Positions 28,515-37,499 of a stretch of 64,000 bases of DNA are shown here, in pieces. The DNA is taken from the NCBI GenBank assembly GCA_016718035.1, contig JADKEK010000012.1, positions 51,591-115,590 of the forward strand. Direction: 5' to 3'. A program made the translations under genes and the position numbers. The notes beneath the pieces are model-generated. The model was not told the origin of the DNA and ran no database searches. It worked only from the letters and a program-made list of their open reading frames with translations. Position 1 is the first letter of the stretch. Each line of letters starts with the position of its first letter. The DNA is from Bacteroidota bacterium. GTDB taxonomy: Bacteria > Bacteroidota > Bacteroidia > Chitinophagales > BACL12.

Positions 28515-29192
28515 GTGAAAAAAATTTTAATCGCCATTGATGGTTATGCCGCCTGCGGGAAAAGTACTTTGGCTAAACAATTAGCTTCACATTTACATTA
28601 TTTGTTTCTCGACACCGGCGCTATGTATCGCGCTGTTACATTGTATTTATTAGATAACAATATTAATTGGGTAAACAATAAATTATTAAATGATGTATTA
28701 GATAGTATATCCATCACATTTCAAAGAAATGAAAACGGGAAAATTCATTGTTTATTAAATGGTGATGATGTGGAAGAAGAAATACGTTCAATGCATGTTT
28801 CTAATAAAGTTAGTGAGGTTGCTGCTGTAAGTGCTGTGCGAAAATTTTTAGTACAACAACAACAAATAATTGGCAAAGAAAAAGGTATTGTAATGGATGG
28901 CAGAGATATCGGCACCGTAGTATTTCCGCACGCTGAATTAAAATTATTTGTCACTGCAGATATGGACACCAGAGTGCAGCGACGTTTGCTGGAATTACAA
29001 TCAAACGATATTCAAGTAAGTGAAGAAGACATAAGGAATAATTTAATTAAACGCGATCATGAAGAAACAACAAGAGCAGATAGTCCTTTATTTAAAGCGG
29101 CAGATGCCATTGTAATTGATAATACTAATCTTACACCTGCTGAGCAATTTCAGATAGCTTTAAATTTGGCAGAAAAAATAATAGGTGCTTAA
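28515..29192 (+). CDS. cmk: (d)CMP kinase
   Basis: 225 residues with a GTG start. It phosphorylates CMP and dCMP in the cytosol. Visible are the P-loop IDGYAACGKST, the substrate motif DTGAMYRAV and MDGRDIGTVVFP, then RRLLELQSND in the lid region and RADSPL near the C-terminus. A short spacer separates it from porQ, and the upstream base run TAACTTAG at 28504 lies so close to the GTG that the mRNA may be almost leaderless. Confidence 0.95.
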   Translation: MKKILIAIDGYAACGKSTLAKQLASHLHYLFLDTGAMYRAVTLYLLDNNINWVNNKLLNDVLDSISITFQRNENGKIHCLLNGDDVEEEIRSMHVSNKVSEVAAVSAVRKFLVQQQQIIGKEKGIVMDGRDIGTVVFPHAELKLFVTADMDTRVQRRLLELQSNDIQVSEEDIRNNLIKRDHEETTRADSPLFKAADAIVIDNTNLTPAEQFQIALNLAEKIIGA

Positions 29193-29211
29193 TTTTTAAA
29201 ACGCGATAAAG

Positions 29212-29424
29212 ATGACATTTTTAATTATCCTCTTAATCCTTTTATTAAAAATATTAACTGCAAGATATTGTGCTGGCAAAGCAACAGCATTAAACAGAAA
29301 TGCGGTGGGTTGGGGAATTTTTGGTTTTTTTTCACCAATAATCGCTTACTTTTTTATAAATGCCATGAGTGCTAAGCAGGGAGGTTACGAAGATACCAGT
29401 CACCAGCCATTCGACAGAATTTGA
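29212..29424 (+). CDS. Small two-TM membrane protein
   Basis: 70 residues with two hydrophobic segments (LIILLILLLKIL, residues 3-15, and WGIFGFFSPIIAYFFI, residues 35-50) and a polar C-terminal tail. It starts 19 bases after cmk, so it is likely in the same transcript. No function can be given. Confidence 0.55.
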   Translation: MTFLIILLILLLKILTARYCAGKATALNRNAVGWGIFGFFSPIIAYFFINAMSAKQGGYEDTSHQPFDRI

Positions 29425-29485
29425 ATATTTTGAGGGCTACGCAATTAAGTTTAGCCCCAAATTTTACTTTTATCCATAAGGTTTT

Positions 29486-29493
29486 TAACTTTG
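29486..29493 (+). promoter_or_regulatory. Bacteroidetes -7 element, near-leaderless start
   Basis: TAACTTTG is a full match to TAnnTTTG and ends 5 bases before the ATG at 29499. It supports that start over the longer open frame from 29421 and predicts an almost leaderless mRNA. No good -33 TTG is seen. Confidence 0.5.
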
Positions 29494-29498
29494 AAAGC

Positions 29499-29984
29499 AT
29501 GAGAATACACACAATACTACTAATGTTGCTCATTGGGGGCGGCATATTAAACGCTGATGCCCAGCGTGTAGCTCGTTATACATCACCATCCGGAAGCGTT
29601 TACCCTGATGTTTCCGTAAACAACATGATTACCATGCTTTCGATGAATTTGGTCGATTGGGAGCGTAATATGAAGCTCATTTCAAAGGTGAGAGACGATT
29701 TTGCGGAATTAGGGATTCAATACACGATTGATGGCAAAACCGGCACTTCAGACGGCTACTTTTTCGCCACCAAAAAAGAGACGGAATTTGAGGTAGCTTA
29801 TCAAAAAGGAGCCAACGGAGAGTCTGTATTCACCGACTTCATGAAAGAGCTAAAAACCTTTTATGTAAAGGATTTGGACGGTTTTCAGATTTATCAGTAC
29901 AAGCATACCAACGATGTAGAATACATTTTTGTAGTGAAGCAGGACGGGCTGGAAGAATATGCCCGCATTTATATCAATCAGTAA
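29499..29984 (+). CDS. Exported protein of unknown function
   Basis: About 161 residues from the ATG at 29499, which gives a clean signal peptide (TILLMLLIGGGILNADAQ). The mature part is a small alpha/beta domain (MITMLSMNLVDWERNMKL, then YFFATKKETEFEVAYQKG). Start chosen because of the -7 element just upstream. No family recognised. Confidence 0.6.
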   Translation: MRIHTILLMLLIGGGILNADAQRVARYTSPSGSVYPDVSVNNMITMLSMNLVDWERNMKLISKVRDDFAELGIQYTIDGKTGTSDGYFFATKKETEFEVAYQKGANGESVFTDFMKELKTFYVKDLDGFQIYQYKHTNDVEYIFVVKQDGLEEYARIYINQ

Positions 29985-30065
29985 TTTTAGGCATGCATTA
30001 AGCCTCAAATGCACTATTTGCCTTGTTATCAGGGCGAATTTCTTCGCAATTTTATAAATATTACG

Positions 30066-30073
30066 TATCTTCG
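30066..30073 (+). promoter_or_regulatory. Probable -7 element of rpsA
   Basis: TATCTTCG, one base off TAnnTTTG, lies 87 bases before the rpsA start. The leader then holds a GGG..CTCAAA..CCC hairpin at about 30113-30127. Confidence 0.4.
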
Positions 30074-30159
30074 CATCCCCTTAGCTCTGCCGTTGAATGA
30101 TGGAGTGTTGAGGTCGGGCTCAAACCCGCATATTTATTCACTTTTTTAAAAATTTTACC

Positions 30160-32121
30160 TTGGATAACCAAGAAAATCTGGAGTCTCTAAACTCCGAAAC
30201 TACCGGCACTACTGAAACAGTAGAAACCGTGAAAAAAGCCCCTGAAACAGTTCTCACCGCTCACGATGATTTCGATTGGAACGTTGACAAACGCAACAAA
30301 ATCACCTATTCAAAGGATGAAAGCAGCAAATTGGAACTTACCTATGAAGGTACTTTCAAAACGCTGAACGACAACGAAATTATCAATGCTACAATTGTTG
30401 GTTTAACCGATACTGACGTTATCTTAAACGTTGGTTACAAAAGCGATGGTTTAGTTTCTAAAACTGAATTCCGCGACATCGAAGACCTCAAAGTTGGCAT
30501 GGACGTAGAAGTTTATGTTGTAAGTAAAGAAGATGGCAAAGGTCAGCTGAATTTAAGCCGTAAGAGCGCTAAAATGATGAAGGCTTGGGAACACATCGTT
30601 GATGCTTATAAAAATGAAGTTATCGTTACCGGTAACATCATCAGCAAAACTAAAGGTGGTCTTATTGTTGAAGTATTTGGTATTGAAACATTCTTACCGG
30701 GTTCTCAAATTGACGTTAAACCTATCACTGATTATGATGGATATGTTGGCAAGAAAATGGAATTCAAAGTTGTTAAAATCAACGAAACCATTAAAAATGC
30801 CGTTGTATCTCACAAAGCGCTTATCGAAAGCGATATCGAAACTCAGCGTCAGGAAATTATCGGCAAATTGGAAAAAGGCCAGGTATTGGAAGGAACTATC
30901 AAAAATATTACCGACTTCGGTGCATTTATCGATTTAGGTGGTGTTGATGGTTTATTGTATATCACTGATATTTCATGGGGACGTATTAACCACCCGAACG
31001 AGGTGTTGAATATGAACCAGAAATTAAACGTGGTTGTGCTTGATTTCGATGATAACAAAAAACGTATCTCTTTAGGTCTTAAACAACTTACACCACATCC
31101 TTGGGAAGTGCTTGATGCAGCTATTCAGGTTGGTAGCGTAGTAAAAGGAAAAATCGTAAACATTGAAGATTACGGTGCATTCCTCGAAATTTTACCTGGT
31201 GTTGAAGGTTTAATTCACGTATCAGAAATTACTTGGAGCAATCAGCCAATTAACAGCAAAGAATACTTTACTGTTAATCAGGAATTTGAAGCTAAAGTGG
31301 TTACACTCGATCGCGAAGAACGTAAGATGTCGTTATCTGTTAAACAATTATCTGAAGATCCTTGGAAGAGCGCTAAAGATAAATACCCTATCAACAGCAA
31401 ACATTCAGGACTCGTTAAAAACATTACCAACTACGGTGTGTTTGTTGAGTTAGATGAAAACGTTGGCGGTATGGTTCACATCAGCGACTTAAGCTGGATT
31501 AAACGTTTAAATCACCCTTCAGAGTTTGTGAAAATTGGTGAAAGATTAGATGTTATTATTCTCGAAATTGATGAAGAAAACAGAAAAATTTCATTAGGTC
31601 ACAAACAAATTGAAGAAGATCCTTGGGATACTTTCGAAAATGTATTCCCAATCGGTTCTATGCATGAAGGTACTATCATCCGTAAAGATGAAAAAGGTGC
31701 TGTAGTTTCTTTACCTTATGGTTTAGAAGGTTATGCGCCAAATAAACATCTTGAAAAAGCTGATGGTTCAACTGCACATGCAGAAGAAATGTTGACATTC
31801 AAAGTGATTGAATTTGATCGCAATGACAAACGTATCCTAGTTTCACATACTAAATTTGTAAAAGATAATACAGATGAAGAAAAACGTGAACAAGTGAAAA
31901 CTCGTCAGCGTGATGATAAAAAATCTAAGAGCCAGTTAACTAAAGTTCAGAAAAATGTTGAAAAAACAACATTAGGCGAACTTGATGTACTTTCTCAGTT
32001 AAAAGAACAAATGGAAAAAGATTCAAAAGGTTCTGCTAAAGCTTCTAAAAAAGCTGAAGAAAAATCTGAAGACGTTTCCGATGCTTCAACTGAAGAAACT
32101 ACTGATGATAACGAAGCTTAA
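30160..32121 (+). CDS. rpsA: 30S ribosomal protein S1
   Basis: About 653 residues, starting at TTG (30160) directly before DNQENLES. Six S1 OB repeats follow one another: residues about 75-140, 155-225, 240-310, 325-395, 410-480 and 495-560, with the best copies carrying GTIKNITDFGAFIDLGGVDG, GKIVNIEDYGAFLEI and GLVKNITNYGVFVEL. The N-terminal 60 residues and the C-terminal 85 (Lys/Glu-rich) are extensions usual in Bacteroidetes S1. S1 binds mRNA at the ribosome. A strong terminator follows, so it is likely transcribed alone. An RNA leader of about 90 bases may allow self-control. Confidence 0.95.
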   Translation: MDNQENLESLNSETTGTTETVETVKKAPETVLTAHDDFDWNVDKRNKITYSKDESSKLELTYEGTFKTLNDNEIINATIVGLTDTDVILNVGYKSDGLVSKTEFRDIEDLKVGMDVEVYVVSKEDGKGQLNLSRKSAKMMKAWEHIVDAYKNEVIVTGNIISKTKGGLIVEVFGIETFLPGSQIDVKPITDYDGYVGKKMEFKVVKINETIKNAVVSHKALIESDIETQRQEIIGKLEKGQVLEGTIKNITDFGAFIDLGGVDGLLYITDISWGRINHPNEVLNMNQKLNVVVLDFDDNKKRISLGLKQLTPHPWEVLDAAIQVGSVVKGKIVNIEDYGAFLEILPGVEGLIHVSEITWSNQPINSKEYFTVNQEFEAKVVTLDREERKMSLSVKQLSEDPWKSAKDKYPINSKHSGLVKNITNYGVFVELDENVGGMVHISDLSWIKRLNHPSEFVKIGERLDVIILEIDEENRKISLGHKQIEEDPWDTFENVFPIGSMHEGTIIRKDEKGAVVSLPYGLEGYAPNKHLEKADGSTAHAEEMLTFKVIEFDRNDKRILVSHTKFVKDNTDEEKREQVKTRQRDDKKSKSQLTKVQKNVEKTTLGELDVLSQLKEQMEKDSKGSAKASKKAEEKSEDVSDASTEETTDDNEA

Positions 32122-32142
32122 TTAATGATTTTAAGTAAATTT

Positions 32143-32170
32143 AAAAAACCTCACTTCGGTGGGGTTTTTT
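32143..32170 (+). terminator. Terminator of rpsA
   Basis: AAAAAACCTCAC and GTGGGGTTTTTT form a stem around a TTCG tetraloop, ending in a T run. Confidence 0.9.
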
Positions 32171-32203
32171 AATGTGCTAATGTGTCCGCCGAGGCGGATG
32201 TTA

Positions 32204-32300
32204 ATGTGCTTATGTGCTAATGCAAAGCATCCGCCGGGGCGGAAACAGCCGATTCTCGACTCCGCCTTTTTCCGCGAGAAACTGGTTTATCAACTTTGCG
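32204..32300. repeat. Direct repeat, copy 1
   Basis: A non-coding unit of about 97 bases, shared with 32381-32482 at high identity. It holds the palindrome TCCGCCGGGGCGGA and the block ATTCTCGACTCCGCC. A shorter version of the palindrome (TCCGCCGAGGCGGA) precedes it at 32184. It resembles dispersed REP-like elements of Bacteroidetes genomes. Confidence 0.75.
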
Positions 32301-32380
32301 CGCCTGAATTAACACATTATTTAAACATTAACCCTTTGCAGCTTTGCGAGAAACAGGTGAGTTAATGTGCTGATTAGTTG

Positions 32381-32482
32381 ATGTGTTTATGTGCTAATGC
32401 GAAGCATCCGCCGGGGCGGAAACAGCCAATTCTCGACTCCGCCTTTTTCCCTTTTTCCGCGCGAACCCGGTTTACCAACTTA
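32381..32482. repeat. Direct repeat, copy 2
   Basis: Second copy of the unit at 32204, with an internal duplication of CTTTTTCC (32444-32457) and about ten substitutions. It shares the TCCGCCGGGGCGGA palindrome. Confidence 0.75.
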
Positions 32483-32593
32483 GCATGCTAAAGCACTCCA
32501 CCCCATTTGCTAATTTGCTTCCACTGTAGCGGACGCTCCACGAATCAGCTAATTAACTAATTCCTCTTAAATTTGTGAAATAATCTCGCAACT

Positions 32594-33013
32594 ATGGCAA
32601 TTAATTACTGGCTAATAAAATCAGAACCTGAAACATTCTCCTGGGACGACCTTGTTAAAATAAAAACAGATGCTTGGACAGGTGTTCGAAATTATGCTGC
32701 CAGAATACATTTGCGTGCAATGCAAAAAGGAGATATCTGTTTGTTTTATCACAGCGGAAAAGTAAGTGCAGTAGTTGGTATAGCTAAAGTATCCAAAGCC
32801 GCTTATCCCGACCCAACTGCAACTGAAGGCGAATGGGTTGCAGTAGATGTTTCTGCTGTTAAAAAATTTAAAAAAGAAGTATCGCTTAAAGACATAAAAA
32901 AAGTCCCGGCATTAGATGATATGCCTTTAGTGCGTATCAGCCGACTTTCTGTTTCTCCTGTTAATGAATTTCAATTTTTCAAAATACTCGAATTGGGTGA
33001 AACAAAATTGTAA
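32594..33013 (+). CDS. EVE domain-containing protein
   Basis: 139 residues, one EVE domain (PUA-like fold) over the whole length: YWLIKSEPETFSWDDL at the start, WTGVRNYAARIHLRAMQKGD and FYHSGKVSAVVGIAKV. The aromatic cage that recognises modified bases in DNA or RNA is expected in this fold; family members include human THYN1. Cytosolic. The gene lies between two non-coding repeat zones. Confidence 0.9.
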   Translation: MAINYWLIKSEPETFSWDDLVKIKTDAWTGVRNYAARIHLRAMQKGDICLFYHSGKVSAVVGIAKVSKAAYPDPTATEGEWVAVDVSAVKKFKKEVSLKDIKKVPALDDMPLVRISRLSVSPVNEFQFFKILELGETKL

Positions 33014-33306
33014 CGCAACAATTTATAATTTATACATTGAAAGTTGTATAAATCAAACTAAAGAAACCACAAAGCTAGGCATACACACTAAATTGGTTTT
33101 CCATATAAACTTTGGACCTCTGTGGGCTGTTTCCACCTCGGCGGACGCTGCGCGAATCCGCACATAAATAAATTGGATTATTTATTAAATTTTGTGTCTT
33201 TTGTGCAATTAATTTTGCGTTCCGGCTCGCCGGAATTGCGGGCAAAAAAATACACTCATTTAACTCGAAATGACAAATAAATACCCAACAAATAAAATAA
33301 AATCAC
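33014..33306. other. Non-coding spacer with REP-like palindromes
   Basis: 293 bases with CCTCGGCGGACGC (related to the 32.2 kb palindromes) near 33136 and TTCCGGCTCGCCGGAA near 33220, an inverted repeat. No gene seen. Confidence 0.6.
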
Positions 33307-34467
33307 TCAAGATTTTGGAAGAATAATTCTGAAGGTAGTACCTTTTCCCGGAGCACTTTGTTTGACAAATATTTTCCCCTTATGATAACTTTCGGTAATA
33401 CGTTTTGCAAGCGTAAGTCCTAAACCCCAACCGCGTTTTTTTGTACTATATCCCGGTTCAAACACCGTTTTTTGTTTTGACCGCGGTATTCCTTTCCCGC
33501 TGTCGCTGATGTCGATAATAGCATGGTCGGTATCCTCCTCAACCTTAATTACAATATCACCAATGCCATCAATTGCATCCAATGCATTTTTCAATAAATT
33601 TTCAATCACCCAATTAAATAAAATTACATTCATCTTAACTTGCATATTCGGATTGGGATATTGAAAATCAAAACTCACTTTTTTAGATGAGCGGCGCTTG
33701 ATGTAATCAATAGAATATTCGAGTTCGGTAATCAGATTTTTTTCTGTTAAATCAGGCTGCGACCCAACTTTTGAAAATCGGTCCGCAATTAATTCCAACC
33801 GCTGCACATCTTTCCCCATTTCTTCAACTACACTTCGTTTTTGCTCCATTTCCGGCGATTGTTCTAAATATTCCACCCAGGCAACCAACGAAGAAATTGG
33901 GGTACCTAATTGGTGAGCAGTTTCTTTCGCCATTCCCACCCAAACACGATTTTGTTCCGATTTACGAGCAGTATTAAATAACGTATACGCCACAATTAAA
34001 AATGCCGCAATTATTAATAATTGCACATAAGGATAATATAATAACTGCTGGTATAAAATAGAATGTTTATAATACACATACTGATAAATCCCACTGCTAA
34101 TTTCTAATTTAATGGGTTCAGCATAATCTTTCATATCCTCCAAACACCTGGGCAAATAGGTTGAATCTGCTACCACTTTAGCTGTGTCTAAATTTAAGTG
34201 CGCAACAATATGTCCCTCATTGTCGGTTGAAATAATTGGAACAGTAGTGTTAGCCTGAATAAGTTCAACAAAAAAACCATAATCTGTAATATCTGTAGCG
34301 GTGGCAATGTAATGGTACACATTGGCAATTTGAGCAACCTTCTGCTTTTCTTCTTTTGCAAGTTTAGTAGCCAGATTGTCGGTATAAATTAAAGTTGCCG
34401 CAACAATAAACAGTGCCGACAGCACTAAAACTATTTTCCAACGGTATTTTCTTTCGTAAATATTCAA
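33307..34467 (-). CDS. Membrane sensor histidine kinase
   Basis: 386 residues. TM1 at residues 10-28 and TM2 at about 132-152 frame a small extracytoplasmic sensor domain. The dimerisation/phosphoacceptor block reads KETAHQLGTPISSLVAW with the His; the ATPase has N box (ENLLKNALDAI), G1 (DISDSGKGIP) and G2 (GWGLGLTLAKRI). No response regulator lies next to it in this window, so it is an orphan here. Confidence 0.9.
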   Translation of the reverse strand: MNIYERKYRWKIVLVLSALFIVAATLIYTDNLATKLAKEEKQKVAQIANVYHYIATATDITDYGFFVELIQANTTVPIISTDNEGHIVAHLNLDTAKVVADSTYLPRCLEDMKDYAEPIKLEISSGIYQYVYYKHSILYQQLLYYPYVQLLIIAAFLIVAYTLFNTARKSEQNRVWVGMAKETAHQLGTPISSLVAWVEYLEQSPEMEQKRSVVEEMGKDVQRLELIADRFSKVGSQPDLTEKNLITELEYSIDYIKRRSSKKVSFDFQYPNPNMQVKMNVILFNWVIENLLKNALDAIDGIGDIVIKVEEDTDHAIIDISDSGKGIPRSKQKTVFEPGYSTKKRGWGLGLTLAKRITESYHKGKIFVKQSAPGKGTTFRIILPKS

Positions 34468-34560
34468 CAGGTTATCCAGTTAATTGTCAACAAAAATGGT
34501 AAAAAAGGAGGACAAACCCAAGCAGCCACTTTTATTGGTATTTGCGCAGTAGTTTTAATC

Positions 34561-35811
34561 TTAAAGCTCATCTTCATATTCTATAAACTCAATTTCATCA
34601 GGCGAAGTAGTGGTTTGTTTTTCAGGAACTGTATTGGTTTTAAACATCTCCTCTTCAGGGTCGCGTTTAAATATATCTATAAAACGTTGCTCTTCTAATC
34701 CGCTTTCTTTTAATTTTTGTTTCGCTTCCCGTTTATTGTATTCAATAATCGGGTCGTTAACGGTGCCGGTCATGCTGATATATACATTCACACCACCTTC
34801 GGCATCTTCTTCATAATTATCCTGCTGTTTGTTACCACCTAAAAATTTACGGACCATCATATCTGCTAAACTCATCTTGAACTGATAATCAATAGCATCA
34901 TCAAAAGTATGTTTACCGCTAATGGACATATCCAGGGCTGAAGATTTAATTTGCATAACAGGTAAAATGATTACCCGGTCTTTAATTTCTATTTTATTTT
35001 CTAACGTAGAGAATTTGATATGACGCAATTCTTTCATTTTCACAAATCCCGAAAGTGACTCTAATGGTTTGTAATCAATTAACTCTCCATTTTCAATTTT
35101 CATGTCGCATAAAGTGTAAATCGATTGTTCATCCAATTTAAAATCTTTATCCCAACGAATATTCATTTCATATAAGTTAGCCGAAATTCTACCTTTAATA
35201 TTTTTTTCAGTGAGCGTAGTCTGGTCGAAATTGTCAAACTGCTCGAACAATTGTGCAACATCAATATTAGTGAGCGTTCCTGAAGTTTGTAAAATAATAT
35301 CCCCACTTGAAAGTTCTCTGAACGTTGCATCAACATCAAAATTCCCACTCATTGCGGCGCCTTTCAGGTTGTTGACAATTATTAAACCCGGAACTAATTT
35401 TATACCGGCAGTTATTTGTTTGAAATTAATTTTATTGTAATGGAAATCGTTACAACTTAAATCAATATTGCCACTAAAGTTATAATGGTCAGCCGCAACA
35501 GGTTCCACATCTGCTGTGACATCAGCGGATGGCGTTGCTTCAGTTGCTTCACTACCACTGTCGAAAACCGCAATTAATGTATTTAAATCAATTTTATCTG
35601 AGCGAATATTACCATTCAGATTTAATGCCGGTTTTTCTGTTGAAGGGAAAACATTTTCAATCCAATTGTTAATAGTCAGGTCTACTTTTAAATCAGAGCC
35701 GGCAAAATCGATGTTTAATCCGTTCAAATTAACTTCATTATTAATCACAGTAGCCTTGCCGGTGGGAATAGAAATCTTATTATTGTTGATGACCAAAACT
35801 GACATCATCAA
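34561..35811 (-). CDS. AsmA-like protein, C-terminal segment
   Basis: About 415 residues in a shifted frame, starting at a TTG that is unlikely to be a true start. Contains the C-terminal AsmA pattern (MKELRHIKFSTLENKIEI, MSLADMMVRKFLGG) and a Glu/Thr-rich tail. Confidence 0.55.
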   Translation of the reverse strand: MMMSVLVINNNKISIPTGKATVINNEVNLNGLNIDFAGSDLKVDLTINNWIENVFPSTEKPALNLNGNIRSDKIDLNTLIAVFDSGSEATEATPSADVTADVEPVAADHYNFSGNIDLSCNDFHYNKINFKQITAGIKLVPGLIIVNNLKGAAMSGNFDVDATFRELSSGDIILQTSGTLTNIDVAQLFEQFDNFDQTTLTEKNIKGRISANLYEMNIRWDKDFKLDEQSIYTLCDMKIENGELIDYKPLESLSGFVKMKELRHIKFSTLENKIEIKDRVIILPVMQIKSSALDMSISGKHTFDDAIDYQFKMSLADMMVRKFLGGNKQQDNYEEDAEGGVNVYISMTGTVNDPIIEYNKREAKQKLKESGLEEQRFIDIFKRDPEEEMFKTNTVPEKQTTTSPDEIEFIEYEDEL

Positions 35812-35830
35812 AATTTATCGACCTGTTGGT

Positions 35831-37174
35831 TTATTCGTATTGAGCCGACTGAGAAAGTGTTTTGATGTTCCCTTTAATATTGATATCATTTAAACCAATT
35901 GTTCCTTCTACATCAGAAGCATTGCTCATCGCCAACGGAATAATAAGTGAAGCAGGAAAACTGCCATCTAACAATAAATCGATATTCGGATTACTGAAAT
36001 TTTTATAATTCAATGACAGGGTTACCGGTAAATTATTTTGTTCTGCTTTAAAATTTAATATCGAAATATAGGATGATGCAGCATTGTGTTTTTCGCCGTT
36101 GGAATATTTCCCGCTGAACTGCATATTACTCAATTTACCACCAAATTTTTCGTGTTCAATACTCGCACCGTTTACATCAAATGTGATGGTAATTTGAGGT
36201 GTTTTGGTAGAAGTATAATTGCCTTTAATTGTGGTAGCGAAATCAATTTTCCCGCGACTTTTATATTTGCTCAGGTTATTGGCGATGGAGCCGGGTAACA
36301 ATAACATAAGGCCTTCCATACTAATTTTATCGCCGTTGATGGCGAGGTCATAATAATCCTCATCCTTTAAATTAATATTGCCATCAATCAAAAAAGTATT
36401 TTTATCGATGGTAATTTTTCCTGCTTCAAAAGCATAATTATCGTCCGGAACATTTACTTTGATGCCGGTATTAATATGTGCTTCTTTATTTACGAGATAA
36501 GCCGTTCCGCCAATTTTTATCCGTTTCGATAAAACATTGCCATCCAGTTCCATGAGGTAATTATCCGAAGAAAAATTGCCTGTAAACCCGCAGTCGTGGA
36601 TCAGCATTTCCACATTTTGCTGATATTTATAATCCAGATATTGAAAATCAACGTTCTCGCAATCCACCTGTTCGAGGTTAATCGAAAAATCGGAGGCACT
36701 TTCACCTGAGCTGTCCTTCCAGAATTTGTAGTTGATATTCCCTTTTTTGTCGGTAATGAGCTGACAGAACCCATTTTTCACCTTAATATGTTCGATATCG
36801 TAATTTCCCTTAAAAATGTCCCAAACGTTAAAAACCAGGCTAATTTCCTCTGCTTCGAGGAAATTCTTCTTAGACGCGGTAAAACTTTCACGTATACCCA
36901 CGTTATTAAACACCACAGTGGCATCAGGAAAGTTTTTGAGCAGGCTCAGGTGTATATCGTCTTCGCTGAGGGTCACCTCCGTAGCGAGGCTCTTATTGAG
37001 TTCCTTAATAAAAAGGCCTTTAATCTGGTCCTCAAACAAAATCGGCACCAGCACGGCAGCCAGCAGCACCACCCCCACAGTAATGCCCAGCGAGATGAGA
37101 CTCACGCGCAGTATTTTCCGCCATTTTGGCTTTGGTTGGGGGTTTTGGATGCTTTGGTTCTCTTCCACGTTCAA
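35831..37174 (-). CDS. AsmA-like protein, N-terminal segment
   Basis: 447 residues with the TM anchor at residues 23-45 and beta-rich AsmA repeats; ends at a TAA inside the conserved region. Confidence 0.6.
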   Translation of the reverse strand: MNVEENQSIQNPQPKPKWRKILRVSLISLGITVGVVLLAAVLVPILFEDQIKGLFIKELNKSLATEVTLSEDDIHLSLLKNFPDATVVFNNVGIRESFTASKKNFLEAEEISLVFNVWDIFKGNYDIEHIKVKNGFCQLITDKKGNINYKFWKDSSGESASDFSINLEQVDCENVDFQYLDYKYQQNVEMLIHDCGFTGNFSSDNYLMELDGNVLSKRIKIGGTAYLVNKEAHINTGIKVNVPDDNYAFEAGKITIDKNTFLIDGNINLKDEDYYDLAINGDKISMEGLMLLLPGSIANNLSKYKSRGKIDFATTIKGNYTSTKTPQITITFDVNGASIEHEKFGGKLSNMQFSGKYSNGEKHNAASSYISILNFKAEQNNLPVTLSLNYKNFSNPNIDLLLDGSFPASLIIPLAMSNASDVEGTIGLNDINIKGNIKTLSQSAQYE

Positions 37175-37234
37175 AGTTACAACTCAATGTAAACGTATCT
37201 TATTAAAAAAATATATAATTTCTGTGGACAAAAT

Positions 37235-37264
37235 TTGCAAATTGGACACAGCGTTTTATCTTTG
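37235..37264 (+). promoter_or_regulatory. Promoter of tRNA-Val
   Basis: TTG at 37235-37237, 19 bases, TATCTTTG at 37257-37264: a full Bacteroidetes consensus ending 14 bases before the tRNA. Confidence 0.75.
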
Positions 37265-37277
37265 CACTCTCGTTTTT

Positions 37278-37352
37278 GGGAGCATAGCTCAGTTGGTTCA
37301 GAGCATCTGCCTTACAAGCAGAGGGTCCTTGGTTCGAATCCATGTGCTCCCA
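37278..37352 (+). tRNA. tRNA-Val (anticodon TAC)
   Basis: GGGAGCA (37278-37284) pairs with TGCTCCC (37345-37351), followed by discriminator A. D-arm AGCTCAGTTGGTTCAGAGC, anticodon stem TCTGC/GCAGA with loop CTTACAA giving TAC, and T-arm with GGTTCGAATCC are all present. CCA is not encoded. It marks the left border of the accessory island. Confidence 0.95.
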
Positions 37353-37355
37353 CAA

Positions 37356-37393
37356 GAAAAAAGGTTAAACTTAACAGTTTAGCCTTTTTTTTA
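37356..37393 (+). terminator. Terminator after tRNA-Val
   Basis: AAAAAGG.TAAACT pairs with AGTTTA.CCTTTTT and is followed by a T run. Confidence 0.8.
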
Positions 37394-37394
37394 T

Positions 37395-37489
37395 GCCTTA
37401 CAAGCGGAGGGTCCTTGGTTCCCCATCTGAAAAAAGCTGGGTAAACCCGCCTGCCCGAGGCAGGAGGGCAGGGAATCCAAGTGTTCCCA
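37395..37489 (+). pseudogene. Split partial copy of tRNA-Val 3' half
   Basis: 37395-37421 repeats the anticodon-to-T-loop part of the tRNA (one A-to-G change) and 37473-37489 repeats GAATCC to the acceptor end (GTGTTCCCA, two changes). Between them, exactly in the T-loop, lie 51 foreign bases (37422-37472). No 5' half is present, so it cannot make a tRNA. It looks like an att-type remnant left by an element that used this tRNA gene. Confidence 0.8.
37450..37472. repeat. REP-like palindrome inside the tRNA remnant
   Basis: CCTGCCC (37450-37456) and GGGCAGG (37466-37472) are inverted around GAGGCAGGA. Similar GC-rich palindromes are scattered in Bacteroidetes intergenic DNA. Confidence 0.65.
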
Positions 37490-37499
37490 CTAGTTACAC

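Larger units (their letters stand above)
32171..32593. other. Non-coding repeat-filled spacer
   Basis: 423 bases between rpsA and the EVE gene made up of the two repeats and AT-rich linking DNA with many GTGCTAAT-like words. The open frame over part of it has no protein-like composition. Confidence 0.7.
34561..37174 (-). pseudogene. AsmA-like protein gene, split near 35.8 kb
   Basis: Two consecutive open segments on the minus strand make one AsmA-type protein of about 870 residues. The first has a cytosolic tail, one TM helix (ILRVSLISLGITVGVVLLAA) and repeated beta-rich segments with NGDKISMEGLMLLLPG; the second continues the same pattern (NGLNIDFAGSDLKVDLTINN) and ends in an acidic tail. 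Between them the original frame reads SAQYE, a TAA at 35831-35833, then TNRSINFDDVSF, after which the frame changes near 35795. So a nonsense codon and a one-base shift occur within 40 bases. AsmA-like proteins span the periplasm from the inner membrane and take part in lipid traffic to the outer membrane. Confidence 0.7.

Noticed and set aside
32159..32365. Open frame after rpsA
   Set aside because: Lies over the rpsA terminator and repeat units and has no protein-like composition.
37235..37444. Open frame across the tRNA
   Set aside because: Covers the tRNA gene and its promoter; not coding.
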